Of a DNA stretch of 35,515 nt, positions 8,748 to 16,423 are shown in pieces. Under the pieces are notes generated by a model. The model had not been told where the DNA came from and ran no database searches. It worked only from the letters and a program-made list of their open reading frames with translations. A program made the translations under genes and the position numbers. The stretch lies in assembly GCA_007134675.1 (NCBI GenBank), contig SLKJ01000149.1, forward strand, positions 1 through 35,515, read 5' to 3'. How positions within the stretch are numbered: position 1 is the stretch's first letter; the number at the start of each line of letters is the position of its first letter. This DNA comes from Bacteroidales bacterium. Its GTDB lineage: Bacteria; Bacteroidota; Bacteroidia; Bacteroidales; PUMT01.

Positions 8748-9833
8748 CTAATGGGTGCTCGCCTTAAGCCGTTCCGCATTTTCGGCCATTTGCAACTTAT
8801 CAATAACCTCTTCAAGATCTCCATCAAGGATTGCCGAAAGATTATACAAAGTCAGATTGATCCGGTGATCTGTAACCCTGCCCTGCTGATAATTGTAAGT
8901 TCGTATCTTTGCCGACCTGTCGCCTGTTGAAACCATTGTTTTCCTCTTTGTAGAAATCTCATCAATATATTTCTGATATTCAAGATTATACAAGCGTGTC
9001 CGCAACTCAGCCATCGCCTTGTCGAGATTTTTAAGCTGCGATTTCTGATCCTGACAGGTAACAACTATACCACTTGGAATATGCGTAAGCCTTATCGCAG
9101 AATATGTTGTATTGACAGACTGCCCACCCGGACCCGAGGAACAGTAAGTATCCTTTCTTATATCATCCATTTTCAGGTCTATATCAAATTCCTCAGCTTC
9201 GGGAAGAACGGCCACTGTTGCTGCAGACGTATGCACTCTGCCCTGCGTTTCGGTCTGCGGAACCCGTTGCACCCGGTGCACTCCTGATTCATATTTCAGA
9301 ATACCGTAAACCCCGTTTCCACTGACATTAAATACTATCTCCTTGTAGCCTCCTGCGGTACCTTCATTATAATGTGTAACTTCCAGCTTCCACTTTCTTG
9401 TTTCGCAGAACTTACTGTACATTCTGAAAAGGTCTCCGGCAAAAATACTTGCCTCATCTCCTCCTGTACCCGCCCTTATCTCCATTATAGCACTCTTTTC
9501 ATCCTCGGGATCAGACGGAAGCAATAAAAGCCTTATCTTCTCCTCCATCTGTTCTAAAAGATCCTGCAAATTCTCTATTTCCGCTCTGGCCATTTCACGC
9601 ATTTCCTCATCACTCTCGGTTGCCAGAATTTCCTTTGCAGAATCGATATTGCTGAGCACATTTTTATACTCCTTACAAGTTCTGACCAGTGGCTCCAGAT
9701 CGCGATACTCCTTGTTAAGTTTTATATACCGCTGCATATCGTTTGCAACAGAAGGATCTGAAAGCATCTGCTCAACCTCTTCGAATCTCAGTCTAACCCC
9801 TTCAAGTTTTTCTAAAATACTGGTGCTACCCAT
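8748..9833 (-). CDS. prfA: Peptide chain release factor 1
   Basis: Recognises UAA/UAG stop codons and triggers peptidyl-tRNA hydrolysis. The 361 residues match the family length. The catalytic GGQ motif is at residues 236-238 within SSGPGGQSVNTTYSAIRL. The stop-codon-reading loop is RVPQTETQGRVHTSAATVAV with PxT at 192-194, which marks RF1 rather than RF2 (SPF). The acidic AGTGGDEASIFAGDLFRMY stretch is at 121-139. No in-frame stop or frameshift site is present, as expected for RF1. The start MGSTSILEKL fits the family. It lies between purM and pyrF. Confidence 0.97.
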   Translation of the reverse strand: MGSTSILEKLEGVRLRFEEVEQMLSDPSVANDMQRYIKLNKEYRDLEPLVRTCKEYKNVLSNIDSAKEILATESDEEMREMARAEIENLQDLLEQMEEKIRLLLLPSDPEDEKSAIMEIRAGTGGDEASIFAGDLFRMYSKFCETRKWKLEVTHYNEGTAGGYKEIVFNVSGNGVYGILKYESGVHRVQRVPQTETQGRVHTSAATVAVLPEAEEFDIDLKMDDIRKDTYCSSGPGGQSVNTTYSAIRLTHIPSGIVVTCQDQKSQLKNLDKAMAELRTRLYNLEYQKYIDEISTKRKTMVSTGDRSAKIRTYNYQQGRVTDHRINLTLYNLSAILDGDLEEVIDKLQMAENAERLKASTH

Positions 9834-9984
9834 TCTTTTATTTGAATAAAAATATAAAATGCACTATTTGGTTCCGGCTGTAAAATTACAACTAATAATT
9901 AACAGATATCAAAAGATCGTTTACCCCAGTTAATTCAATTACCACCGAATATGGATCCGGGCCTGAAACAGTCTGTCAACAAAA

Positions 9985-11163
9985 TTATCCTTGTTTATAT
10001 TGAAATTCACCAAATTCAGACTTAATTGTAAGTCTTTTATTTTCTGATTTCCGGCAATATCCTACTATCCTGGCCTCAACACCGAAACTTTCAGAAATAC
10101 AAATAATTTCGTCGGCAATTTCAGGAGAAACATAAATTTCAAATCTGTGTCCCATATTGAATACCTTGTACATTTCAGACCAGCCAGTACCGGATTGCTC
10201 CTTAATAATCCTGAAAATCAGTGGAGGATCAAAAAGGTTATCCTTTATAACATGCAGATTATTGACAAAATTCAAAACCTTGGTCTGCCCCCCGCCACTG
10301 CAATGTACCATACCGTGAATGCTCCCACGGTGTTGCCTTAACAACTCCTTTACAATCGGAGCATAGGTCCGTGTAGGCGAAAGAACCAGCTTCCCGATGT
10401 CCGGCAGATCCTCTTCAACCTTGTCTGTAAGTTTGAGAGACCCGCTGTATACAAGATCTGACGGTATCCCCGGGTCAAAGCTCTCAGGATATTGCGATGC
10501 AAGATTGTAAGAAAAAAGATCATGCCTTGCCGATGTAAGGCCATTACTCCCTATACCACTGTTATACTGGTGTTCGTATTTTGATTTACCAGAGGAAGAC
10601 AAACCCACTATAACATCACCGGGACTAATTGTGCGGTTGACAACAATATCTGAACGTTTAACCCTGCAGGCGACGGTAGAATCGACAATTATTGTTCTTA
10701 CCAGATCGCCTAAATCTGCAGTTTCACCACCTGTTGAATATATGCTTATGCCAAGGGTACGCATTTCCTTAAGAAAGCCTTCTGTGCCGTTAATAATTTC
10801 AGCAATAATCTCTCCGGGAATAAGATTTCTGTTTCTGCCTATTGTTGAAGATAATATAATATTATCCGTTGCCCCGACGCATAACAGGTCATCCAGGTTC
10901 ATCACAACAGAATCCTGTGCTATACCTTTCCATACAGACATATCTCCTGTTTCCTTCCAGTAAACATATGCGAGTGAAGATTTAGTACCTGCACCATCTG
11001 CATGCATAATGTTGCAATAATCTTCATCTCCGCCAAGTATATCAGGTATTATCCTGCAGAAAGCTCCCGGATAAAGACCACTGTCAATATGACGTATTGC
11101 GTTGTGAACATCTTTCTTGGAAGCCGATACACCTCTCTTACCATACCGGGACTTTTCAGCCAT
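9985..11163 (-). CDS. purM: Phosphoribosylformylglycinamidine cyclo-ligase (AIR synthase)
   Basis: The fifth step of purine synthesis, FGAM to AIR using ATP. The 392-residue protein has the PurM-like ATP-binding and C-terminal domains: HADGAGTKSSLAYVYWK (about residues 54-70), MNLDDLLCVGATDNIILSST (about 88-107), STGGETADLGDLVRT (about 143-157) and the glycine-rich VIVGLSSSGKSKYEHQYNSG. It is of the longer Bacteroidetes type, about 40 residues longer than E. coli PurM. It follows the GNAT-nitrilase gene after an 18-nt gap, indicating co-transcription, and precedes prfA after about 150 nt. Confidence 0.93.
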   Translation of the reverse strand: MAEKSRYGKRGVSASKKDVHNAIRHIDSGLYPGAFCRIIPDILGGDEDYCNIMHADGAGTKSSLAYVYWKETGDMSVWKGIAQDSVVMNLDDLLCVGATDNIILSSTIGRNRNLIPGEIIAEIINGTEGFLKEMRTLGISIYSTGGETADLGDLVRTIIVDSTVACRVKRSDIVVNRTISPGDVIVGLSSSGKSKYEHQYNSGIGSNGLTSARHDLFSYNLASQYPESFDPGIPSDLVYSGSLKLTDKVEEDLPDIGKLVLSPTRTYAPIVKELLRQHRGSIHGMVHCSGGGQTKVLNFVNNLHVIKDNLFDPPLIFRIIKEQSGTGWSEMYKVFNMGHRFEIYVSPEIADEIICISESFGVEARIVGYCRKSENKRLTIKSEFGEFQYKQG

Positions 11164-11181
11164 AGCAATTTGTTTTAGTAG

Positions 11182-12750
11182 TTACCTTTGAATGGTTGTT
11201 TCGTCTTTGATTTTTACGTTACCGGTTTTTTCCTTCCATTTAAGACTGTACAGGTCTTTTCTTCGATCCTTCAGGTTCCTTACCGAACCATTTGCATGCA
11301 GCTCTTTAAGCAGATCAAGGTTAACATCGGCAATAACCATCATTTCTGTATTGGGTGTTGCTTCACTTACAACCGCATTGGTGGGGAAAGCAAAATCGGA
11401 TGGAGAGAAGACGGCGGACTGGGCATATTGAATGTCCATATTGTTTACCCTGGGCAGATTGCCAACACCTCCGGCAATGGCAACATAACACTCATTCTCA
11501 ATGGCCCGGGCCTGGGCACAATGTCTGACCCTGTTGTAACCATTCTGTGTATCTGTTACAAACGGGACAAATAATATTTCCAATCCTTTTTCAGCCATTA
11601 TCCTTCCCAGTTCAGGGAATTCAATATCATAACATATCAGGATACCTACTTTACCGGAGTCGGTATCAAAAACCCTGATACTGTCTCCGCCTGTTAGCCC
11701 CCAGCTTGTATGCTCGCTGGGAGTGATATGTATCTTATACTGCATATCCCAGGAACCGTCACGACGGCAGAGATACGCAATGTTATAGAGTTTTTCATCT
11801 TCATATACCGGGAGACTGCCGCAAATAATATTTACGTTATAGGATATGGCAAATTCAACGAATTTGCTTCTTATAGGTTCTGAATAGTTAGCCAGAGCCC
11901 TTATGGCATCAAATTCTGCGAGATGATTGTATTTTGCCATAAGGGGAGCATTGAAAAACTCCGGGAAAAGTATGAAGTCGCTCTGGTAATCACTTACCGC
12001 ATCAACAAAAAACTCCATCTGTTCAATCAGCGCATCGACTGATGGGAGGCTTCTCATCCCCCACTGCACAAGACCCAGTCTTACAACAGATTTTTTCCTT
12101 CCTATTGCCTTTTCCTTCTCCTCATAATAAATGTTGTTCCACTCAATAAGGGTAGCAAATGTTTTTGATTCGGTGTCGTTGGGAAGATAATTCCTCAGGA
12201 TTTTCTTAACGTGAAAGTTGTTGGATATCTGGAAGGTAAGAATAGGATCGTATACCTCTCTCATTTCGACCTTCTCGATATATTGCTTTGGTGTATATAC
12301 ATCTGCGTAATCCTGGAAACCCGGTATACGTCCTCCGGCTATTATGGCCCTGAGATTGAAATTTTCACACAATTCCTTACGGGCATCATAAAGGCGCCGG
12401 CCAAGGCGCATGTTCCTGTGATCCGGGTGCACAAAAACATCAATCCCATAAAGTACATCTCCCTCAGGGTCATGCGTGGTAAATTTCTCATTCCCTGTGA
12501 TCTGCTGATAGGTATGGGAATCACCGAACTTGCTATAATCTACTATTATCGATAGCGCACATGCGACAACCCTGCCATTTACCTCTATACAAATCTGTCC
12601 ATCCGGGAAAAGATTTATAAGCTTTTTAATTTGTGAATATTTCCACGGGGTCTCAGCAATACCGGAATAGGCTGTTTTCATCGCCTCAAGGATATCATCA
12701 TAATCTTTTATCCTGAGATTTCTTAGAACAACTGTTATATCCTTACTCAT
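11182..12750 (-). CDS. GNAT acetyltransferase / carbon-nitrogen hydrolase fusion
   Basis: A 522-residue two-domain protein. Residues about 8-175 are a GNAT N-acetyltransferase with the acetyl-CoA loop VHPDHRNMRLGRRLYDA (108-124). Residues about 223-505 are a nitrilase-superfamily hydrolase with the Glu-Lys-Cys triad: E264 in LFPEFF, K339 in YKIHITP and C373 in LICYDIEFPE. This architecture is known from B. subtilis YhcX and many Bacteroidetes proteins. Substrates are unestablished. The nitrilase half resembles amidases acting on carbamoylated or amide-bearing amines, and the gene diverges from a polyamine operon, so an amine-derived substrate is plausible (inference). It is first of a run with purM 18 nt downstream. 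No signal peptide. Confidence 0.93.
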   Translation of the reverse strand: MSKDITVVLRNLRIKDYDDILEAMKTAYSGIAETPWKYSQIKKLINLFPDGQICIEVNGRVVACALSIIVDYSKFGDSHTYQQITGNEKFTTHDPEGDVLYGIDVFVHPDHRNMRLGRRLYDARKELCENFNLRAIIAGGRIPGFQDYADVYTPKQYIEKVEMREVYDPILTFQISNNFHVKKILRNYLPNDTESKTFATLIEWNNIYYEEKEKAIGRKKSVVRLGLVQWGMRSLPSVDALIEQMEFFVDAVSDYQSDFILFPEFFNAPLMAKYNHLAEFDAIRALANYSEPIRSKFVEFAISYNVNIICGSLPVYEDEKLYNIAYLCRRDGSWDMQYKIHITPSEHTSWGLTGGDSIRVFDTDSGKVGILICYDIEFPELGRIMAEKGLEILFVPFVTDTQNGYNRVRHCAQARAIENECYVAIAGGVGNLPRVNNMDIQYAQSAVFSPSDFAFPTNAVVSEATPNTEMMVIADVNLDLLKELHANGSVRNLKDRRKDLYSLKWKEKTGNVKIKDETTIQR

Positions 12751-12771
12751 ACACTAAGTATTTAAACCTGG

Positions 12772-12779
12772 CAAAGGTA
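12772..12779 (-). promoter_or_regulatory. -7 box (TACCTTTG) for the GNAT-nitrilase/purM unit, with adjacent inverted repeat
   Basis: On the minus strand TACCTTTG fits TAnnTTTG, 22 nt before the ATG at 12750. Just upstream lies an inverted repeat TTGAAA-N9-TTTCAA (12785-12790 with 12800-12805), between the -7 box and the expected -33 position, a usual place for an operator. Confidence 0.55.
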
Positions 12780-12897
12780 CTAAATTGAAACCAAATTAAT
12801 TTCAAGCCTGATCTGATGCACTGTTAAAAATATGCAATTATTCGATTTAAACGGGATGCATAACTTAACTCACACTTAAATGCCACAATAGTATTAT

Positions 12898-12934
12898 CCG
12901 GATCAGCTACTTTGGAATATTTTTTCTGATCCGG
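12898..12934. promoter_or_regulatory. 9-bp inverted repeat in the divergent polyamine/GNAT-nitrilase control region
   Basis: CCGGATCAG (12898-12906) and CTGATCCGG (12926-12934) are exact reverse complements with a 19-nt AT-rich centre. They lie about 97 nt before speA and about 150 nt before the divergent GNAT-nitrilase start. The GC-rich arms stand out against a very AT-rich gap. It could be an operator for a regulator acting on both directions, or a leader hairpin; no T run marks it as a terminator. Confidence 0.5.
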
Positions 12935-12991
12935 GCTATTTAGATTTGTTTAACAACAGGAACTCAAATACTTTTATTCAGATATTTTAGT

Positions 12992-12999
12992 TTAATTTG
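12992..12999 (+). promoter_or_regulatory. Weak -7-like box (TTAATTTG) upstream of speA
   Basis: TTAATTTG differs from TAnnTTTG at one position and lies 31 nt before the speA ATG at 13031. No clear -33 box is seen, so this is a tentative promoter for the speA-speB-DHS operon. Confidence 0.3.
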
Positions 13000-13030
13000 C
13001 AGTAATTTCAACATATAACATTATCCCGTC

Positions 13031-14422
13031 ATGAAGAATAAATACATTGACCTGATAGAGCAGACTTTTGAATTTCCCCAAAAAGAATTCAAAATTGAAG
13101 ATAATGAATTACTCTTCAATGATATACCGCTGATGGATGTCATTAAACAATATGGTACCCCTGTAAAAATAACCTACCTTCCAAAAATCAGCCAACAGAT
13201 TCAACAGGCAAAAAAATGGTTCAATGTAGCCCTTGCCAAAGCCGACTATAACGCTGATTACCAATATTGTTACTGCACCAAGAGCTCACATTTCTCTTTT
13301 GTACTCGAGAAAGTTCTTGAAAATGACGTGCACCTTGAAACATCATCTGCATTTGACCTTAACATTATAGAAGAACTCTACCAGACGGGGCGGGTCAACA
13401 AAGACATCTACATTATATGTAACGGATTCAAACGTCCGCAATACATCGAAAACATCGCCACATTCATCAATGGCGGTTTTTCCAATACCATTCCCGTATT
13501 GGATAATAAACTTGAACTTGACCAGCTTAACAGTCTCGTTAAAACCAATTACAAGGTTGGCATCAGGATTGCTTCAGAAGAAGAACCGAAATTTGAGTTC
13601 TATACTTCAAGACTGGGTATAAGGTATAACGATATTGTCTCTTTTTATGAGGAGAAGATAAAACCCAACCCTGACCTGGAGCTCAAGATGCTTCACTTTT
13701 TTATTAATACCGGCATTGCCGATAATGCATATTACTGGAACGAGCTTTCAAAGTGTGTTAATGTATATTGCGATCTTAAAAAGATTTGCCCTGAACTCGA
13801 CTCGCTGAACATCGGCGGAGGATTCCCGATAAAGAATTCTTTGTCGTTTGATTATGATTACGAATATATGGCCGAAGAGATCATTGCACAGATAAAAAAC
13901 ATATGCGAGCGTAACGAAATACAGGAACCGGACATATTTACTGAATTCGGATCATATACAGTTGCAGAAAGCAGCGCTGTTTTATATTCCATTCTGGGAC
14001 AAAAGCGGCAGAATGATCGTGAAATATGGAATATGATAGATTCGTCCTTCATGACAACATTGCCCGATACATGGGCATTGAATAAAAGGTTTATCCTTCT
14101 TGCAATAAATAACTGGGAAGAGGAGTACGAAAGGGTGTTTCTCGGGGGACTTACCTGCGACAGTGAAGATTATTACAATTCGGAGGAGCATGCCAATGCT
14201 ATATTTCTTCCAAAAATAAAAAACGGAGAGACTCAGTATATCGGACTGTTCCATACTGGTGCTTACCAGGAATCAATAGGTGGGTATGGGGGAATACAGC
14301 ACTGCCTGATACCAGCCCCAAAACATATTATCATAGATCTGGACGAAGATGGCGAAATTACCACAAAACTTTTTGCCAAGGAACAAAGCCATAAATCAAT
14401 GCTTAAAATTCTTGGGTATTAA
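13031..14422 (+). CDS. speA: Arginine decarboxylase, type III fold (short Bacteroidetes form)
   Basis: A 463-residue PLP-dependent decarboxylase of the alanine-racemase fold, expected to convert arginine to agmatine. Visible residues: the PLP lysine K84 in YCYCTKSSHF, a glycine-rich phosphate loop GGGFP at 262-266, TEFGSYTVAESSAV, and the active-site Cys in LTCDSEDYY (C376). It is much shorter than the about 630-residue E. coli-type SpeA and lacks its extra inserts; this short form occurs in Bacteroidetes next to agmatinase. Substrate assignment rests on the following agmatinase gene and overall resemblance; ornithine or diaminopimelate-type substrates are less likely alternatives. It is first gene of the operon, followed by speB after 71 nt. 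Confidence 0.85.
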   Translation: MKNKYIDLIEQTFEFPQKEFKIEDNELLFNDIPLMDVIKQYGTPVKITYLPKISQQIQQAKKWFNVALAKADYNADYQYCYCTKSSHFSFVLEKVLENDVHLETSSAFDLNIIEELYQTGRVNKDIYIICNGFKRPQYIENIATFINGGFSNTIPVLDNKLELDQLNSLVKTNYKVGIRIASEEEPKFEFYTSRLGIRYNDIVSFYEEKIKPNPDLELKMLHFFINTGIADNAYYWNELSKCVNVYCDLKKICPELDSLNIGGGFPIKNSLSFDYDYEYMAEEIIAQIKNICERNEIQEPDIFTEFGSYTVAESSAVLYSILGQKRQNDREIWNMIDSSFMTTLPDTWALNKRFILLAINNWEEEYERVFLGGLTCDSEDYYNSEEHANAIFLPKIKNGETQYIGLFHTGAYQESIGGYGGIQHCLIPAPKHIIIDLDEDGEITTKLFAKEQSHKSMLKILGY

Positions 14423-14460
14423 TCTCCTGTTTCTGAAATTTACATAAAATATGGTTGTCT

Positions 14461-14468
14461 TAACTTTG
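14461..14468 (+). promoter_or_regulatory. -7 box (TAACTTTG) in front of agmatinase
   Basis: TAACTTTG matches TAnnTTTG and lies 25 nt before the agmatinase ATG in the 71-nt speA-speB gap. The -33 region is only T-rich. It suggests an internal promoter for speB and the deoxyhypusine-synthase homologue in addition to the operon promoter. Confidence 0.45.
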
Positions 14469-14493
14469 GTAGTATAGTAGCGGTAACGGACAT

Positions 14494-15351
14494 ATGAAGA
14501 GTAAAATGACAAATTTTGGCGGACTGCCGGAACAATTTTCCGGGTATAATGATTCAGAGATCATTATAGTTCCTGTACCTTACGACGGAACAAGTACCTG
14601 GATAAAGGGCGCGGACAAAGGGCCGCGTGCTATCCTGGAAGCTTCTGCCAATATGGAACTATATGATATTGAAACCAATAGCGAGGTTTATCTTAAAGGT
14701 ATATATACTTCAGACCCGGTTATTGAAGCTGAGAGCCCAGAGACAATGGTAAAGGCAGTATCCAGCCGGATAAGAAGTTATCTTGATAAGGGTAAGTTCC
14801 CGGTTATTATTGGCGGTGAGCATTCTGTTTCAATTGGCAGCATTCAGATGTTTGCGAGAAAATATCCGGATCTGACCGTTCTGCAACTGGATGCACACAG
14901 CGATCTTAGAAATGAGTATGAAGGTTCACAAAATAACCATGCCTGTGTAATGGCCAGGGCAAGAGAATTTGCTTCAATTGTGCAGGTAGGCATAAGAGCT
15001 GTTGATTCAGGTGAATTGAAGGCAATGGATACAGACAGGGTATTTTTTGCCCACCATATTCATGATAATGATAAATGGATAAGAAAAGCCACCGGTCTTT
15101 TGTCTGAGAACGTTTACATAACAATAGACCTTGATGTTTTTGATCCCTCTGTTATGCCTTCTACTGGTACTCCGGAACCAGGGGGGATGGGCTGGTATCA
15201 GGTCCTCTCCTTTATGAGAGAGGTTATAAGCCGGAAAAACCTTGTTGGATTTGATGTAGTTGAACTTTGTCCATCAAAAGAAAACAGGGCCCCTGATTTT
15301 ATGGCAGCCAAGCTGATATACAGTTTACTCAGCATGCAATTCAGTAAATAA
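14494..15351 (+). CDS. speB: Agmatinase (ureohydrolase family)
   Basis: Hydrolyses agmatine to putrescine and urea. The 285-residue protein carries the binuclear-manganese motifs: GGEHS (H110), DAHSDLR (D133, H135, D137) and TIDLDVFDPS (D212, D214). Also present are the N-terminal VPYDGTSTWIKGADKGP (residues 27-43) and the C-terminal VGFDVVELCPSKENRAP. The arginase-family fold cannot by itself exclude arginase, formiminoglutamase or guanidinobutyrase, but the speA neighbour makes agmatinase most likely. It is the middle gene of the operon, with the next gene 37 nt downstream. It may start at M1 or at M5 (12 nt later). Confidence 0.9.
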   Translation: MKSKMTNFGGLPEQFSGYNDSEIIIVPVPYDGTSTWIKGADKGPRAILEASANMELYDIETNSEVYLKGIYTSDPVIEAESPETMVKAVSSRIRSYLDKGKFPVIIGGEHSVSIGSIQMFARKYPDLTVLQLDAHSDLRNEYEGSQNNHACVMARAREFASIVQVGIRAVDSGELKAMDTDRVFFAHHIHDNDKWIRKATGLLSENVYITIDLDVFDPSVMPSTGTPEPGGMGWYQVLSFMREVISRKNLVGFDVVELCPSKENRAPDFMAAKLIYSLLSMQFSK

Positions 15352-15388
15352 CCAAATAATATAATCAAACAGAATTAAAATTCAGATA

Positions 15389-16423
15389 ATGGAAAAAAAA
15401 GATTTCCTTAAAGATCCGGTTAAACATATAGACATCAAATCTTTTGATGCAACACCGATCATTGATTCCATGCGTGATATGTCATTTACATCACGCGACA
15501 CTGCATCAGCAGCAGATATTTACACAAAAATGATACAGGAGGATGATTGCTCAATAATACTTACCCTTGCAGGCAGCACAAGTGCCGGGGGATGTATGCA
15601 GATGTACGTTGATATGGTAAAAAGCAATATGATAGATGCCATTGTTGCCACCGGAGCTTCCATAGTGGATATGGATTTCTTTGAAGCCTTGGGCTTCAAA
15701 CATTATAAAGGCTCACCCTATGCTGATGATAAACTGCTGCGCAAATATTACATAGACCGGATTTACGATACATTAATTGATGAAGAGGAGTTACAGGCAT
15801 GTGATCATACCATAAAGGAGATAGCCGATAAAATGGAGCCCGGTGCATATTCTTCACGTGAATTCATTCGTGAGATGGGAAAATATCTGGTAAAAAATGC
15901 CAAAAAGAAAGATTCACTGGTTCAGACCTGCTATGATTATAATGTGCCTGTATTTTGTCCCGCATTTACTGACAGCAGTGCAGGATTCGGACTGGTCAAA
16001 CACCAGTGGGACAACCCCGGGCGCCACATCGCCATAGATTCGGTCAAAGATTTTCTTGAACTTACAAGGATAAAAATGGCTGCCCCGGCAACGGGATTAT
16101 TTATGATTGGAGGGGGAGTACCGAAGAATTTCATCCAGGATACCGTTATATGTGCAGAAATTCTTGGGAAAGATGTGGAAATGCATAAATATGCCGTACA
16201 AATTACAGTCGCTGACGCCAGAGATGGTGCCTGCTCCGGCTCAACCCTCAGAGAAGCCTCATCATGGGGTAAAGTAGATACAGTCTATGAGCAGATGGTA
16301 TATGCAGAAGCCACTTCTGTCCTTCCTCTGATAGCCAGTTATCTGTATCATAAAGGAGACTGGCGCAGAAGGACAAGAAAAGAGTGGTCTGTAATGCTTG
16401 ACGAGATCCCTCACTCCTCATAA
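15389..16423 (+). CDS. Deoxyhypusine synthase-family protein (probable polyamine aminobutyl/aminopropyl transferase)
   Basis: A 344-residue homologue of eukaryotic/archaeal deoxyhypusine synthase. That enzyme uses NAD and spermidine to build deoxyhypusine on eIF5A; bacteria lack that pathway. The catalytic lysine region is conserved: REASSWGKVDTVYEQM with K295 matching the SWGK lysine of human DHS. Also seen: TLAGSTSAGGCMQMYVDM (about residues 59-76), IVATGASIVDMDF and GGGVPKNF. In a polyamine operon the likely job is moving an aminobutyl or aminopropyl group between amines, for example making homospermidine from putrescine (inference from context and chemistry). It follows agmatinase by 37 nt. 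Its 3' end overlaps the convergent PorE-like gene by 13 nt. Confidence 0.9.
   Translation: MEKKDFLKDPVKHIDIKSFDATPIIDSMRDMSFTSRDTASAADIYTKMIQEDDCSIILTLAGSTSAGGCMQMYVDMVKSNMIDAIVATGASIVDMDFFEALGFKHYKGSPYADDKLLRKYYIDRIYDTLIDEEELQACDHTIKEIADKMEPGAYSSREFIREMGKYLVKNAKKKDSLVQTCYDYNVPVFCPAFTDSSAGFGLVKHQWDNPGRHIAIDSVKDFLELTRIKMAAPATGLFMIGGGVPKNFIQDTVICAEILGKDVEMHKYAVQITVADARDGACSGSTLREASSWGKVDTVYEQMVYAEATSVLPLIASYLYHKGDWRRRTRKEWSVMLDEIPHSS

Noticed and set aside
14461-16423. Arginase as the product of the ureohydrolase gene
   Set aside because: The family motifs do not separate the two, but an adjacent arginine decarboxylase makes agmatine the likelier substrate.
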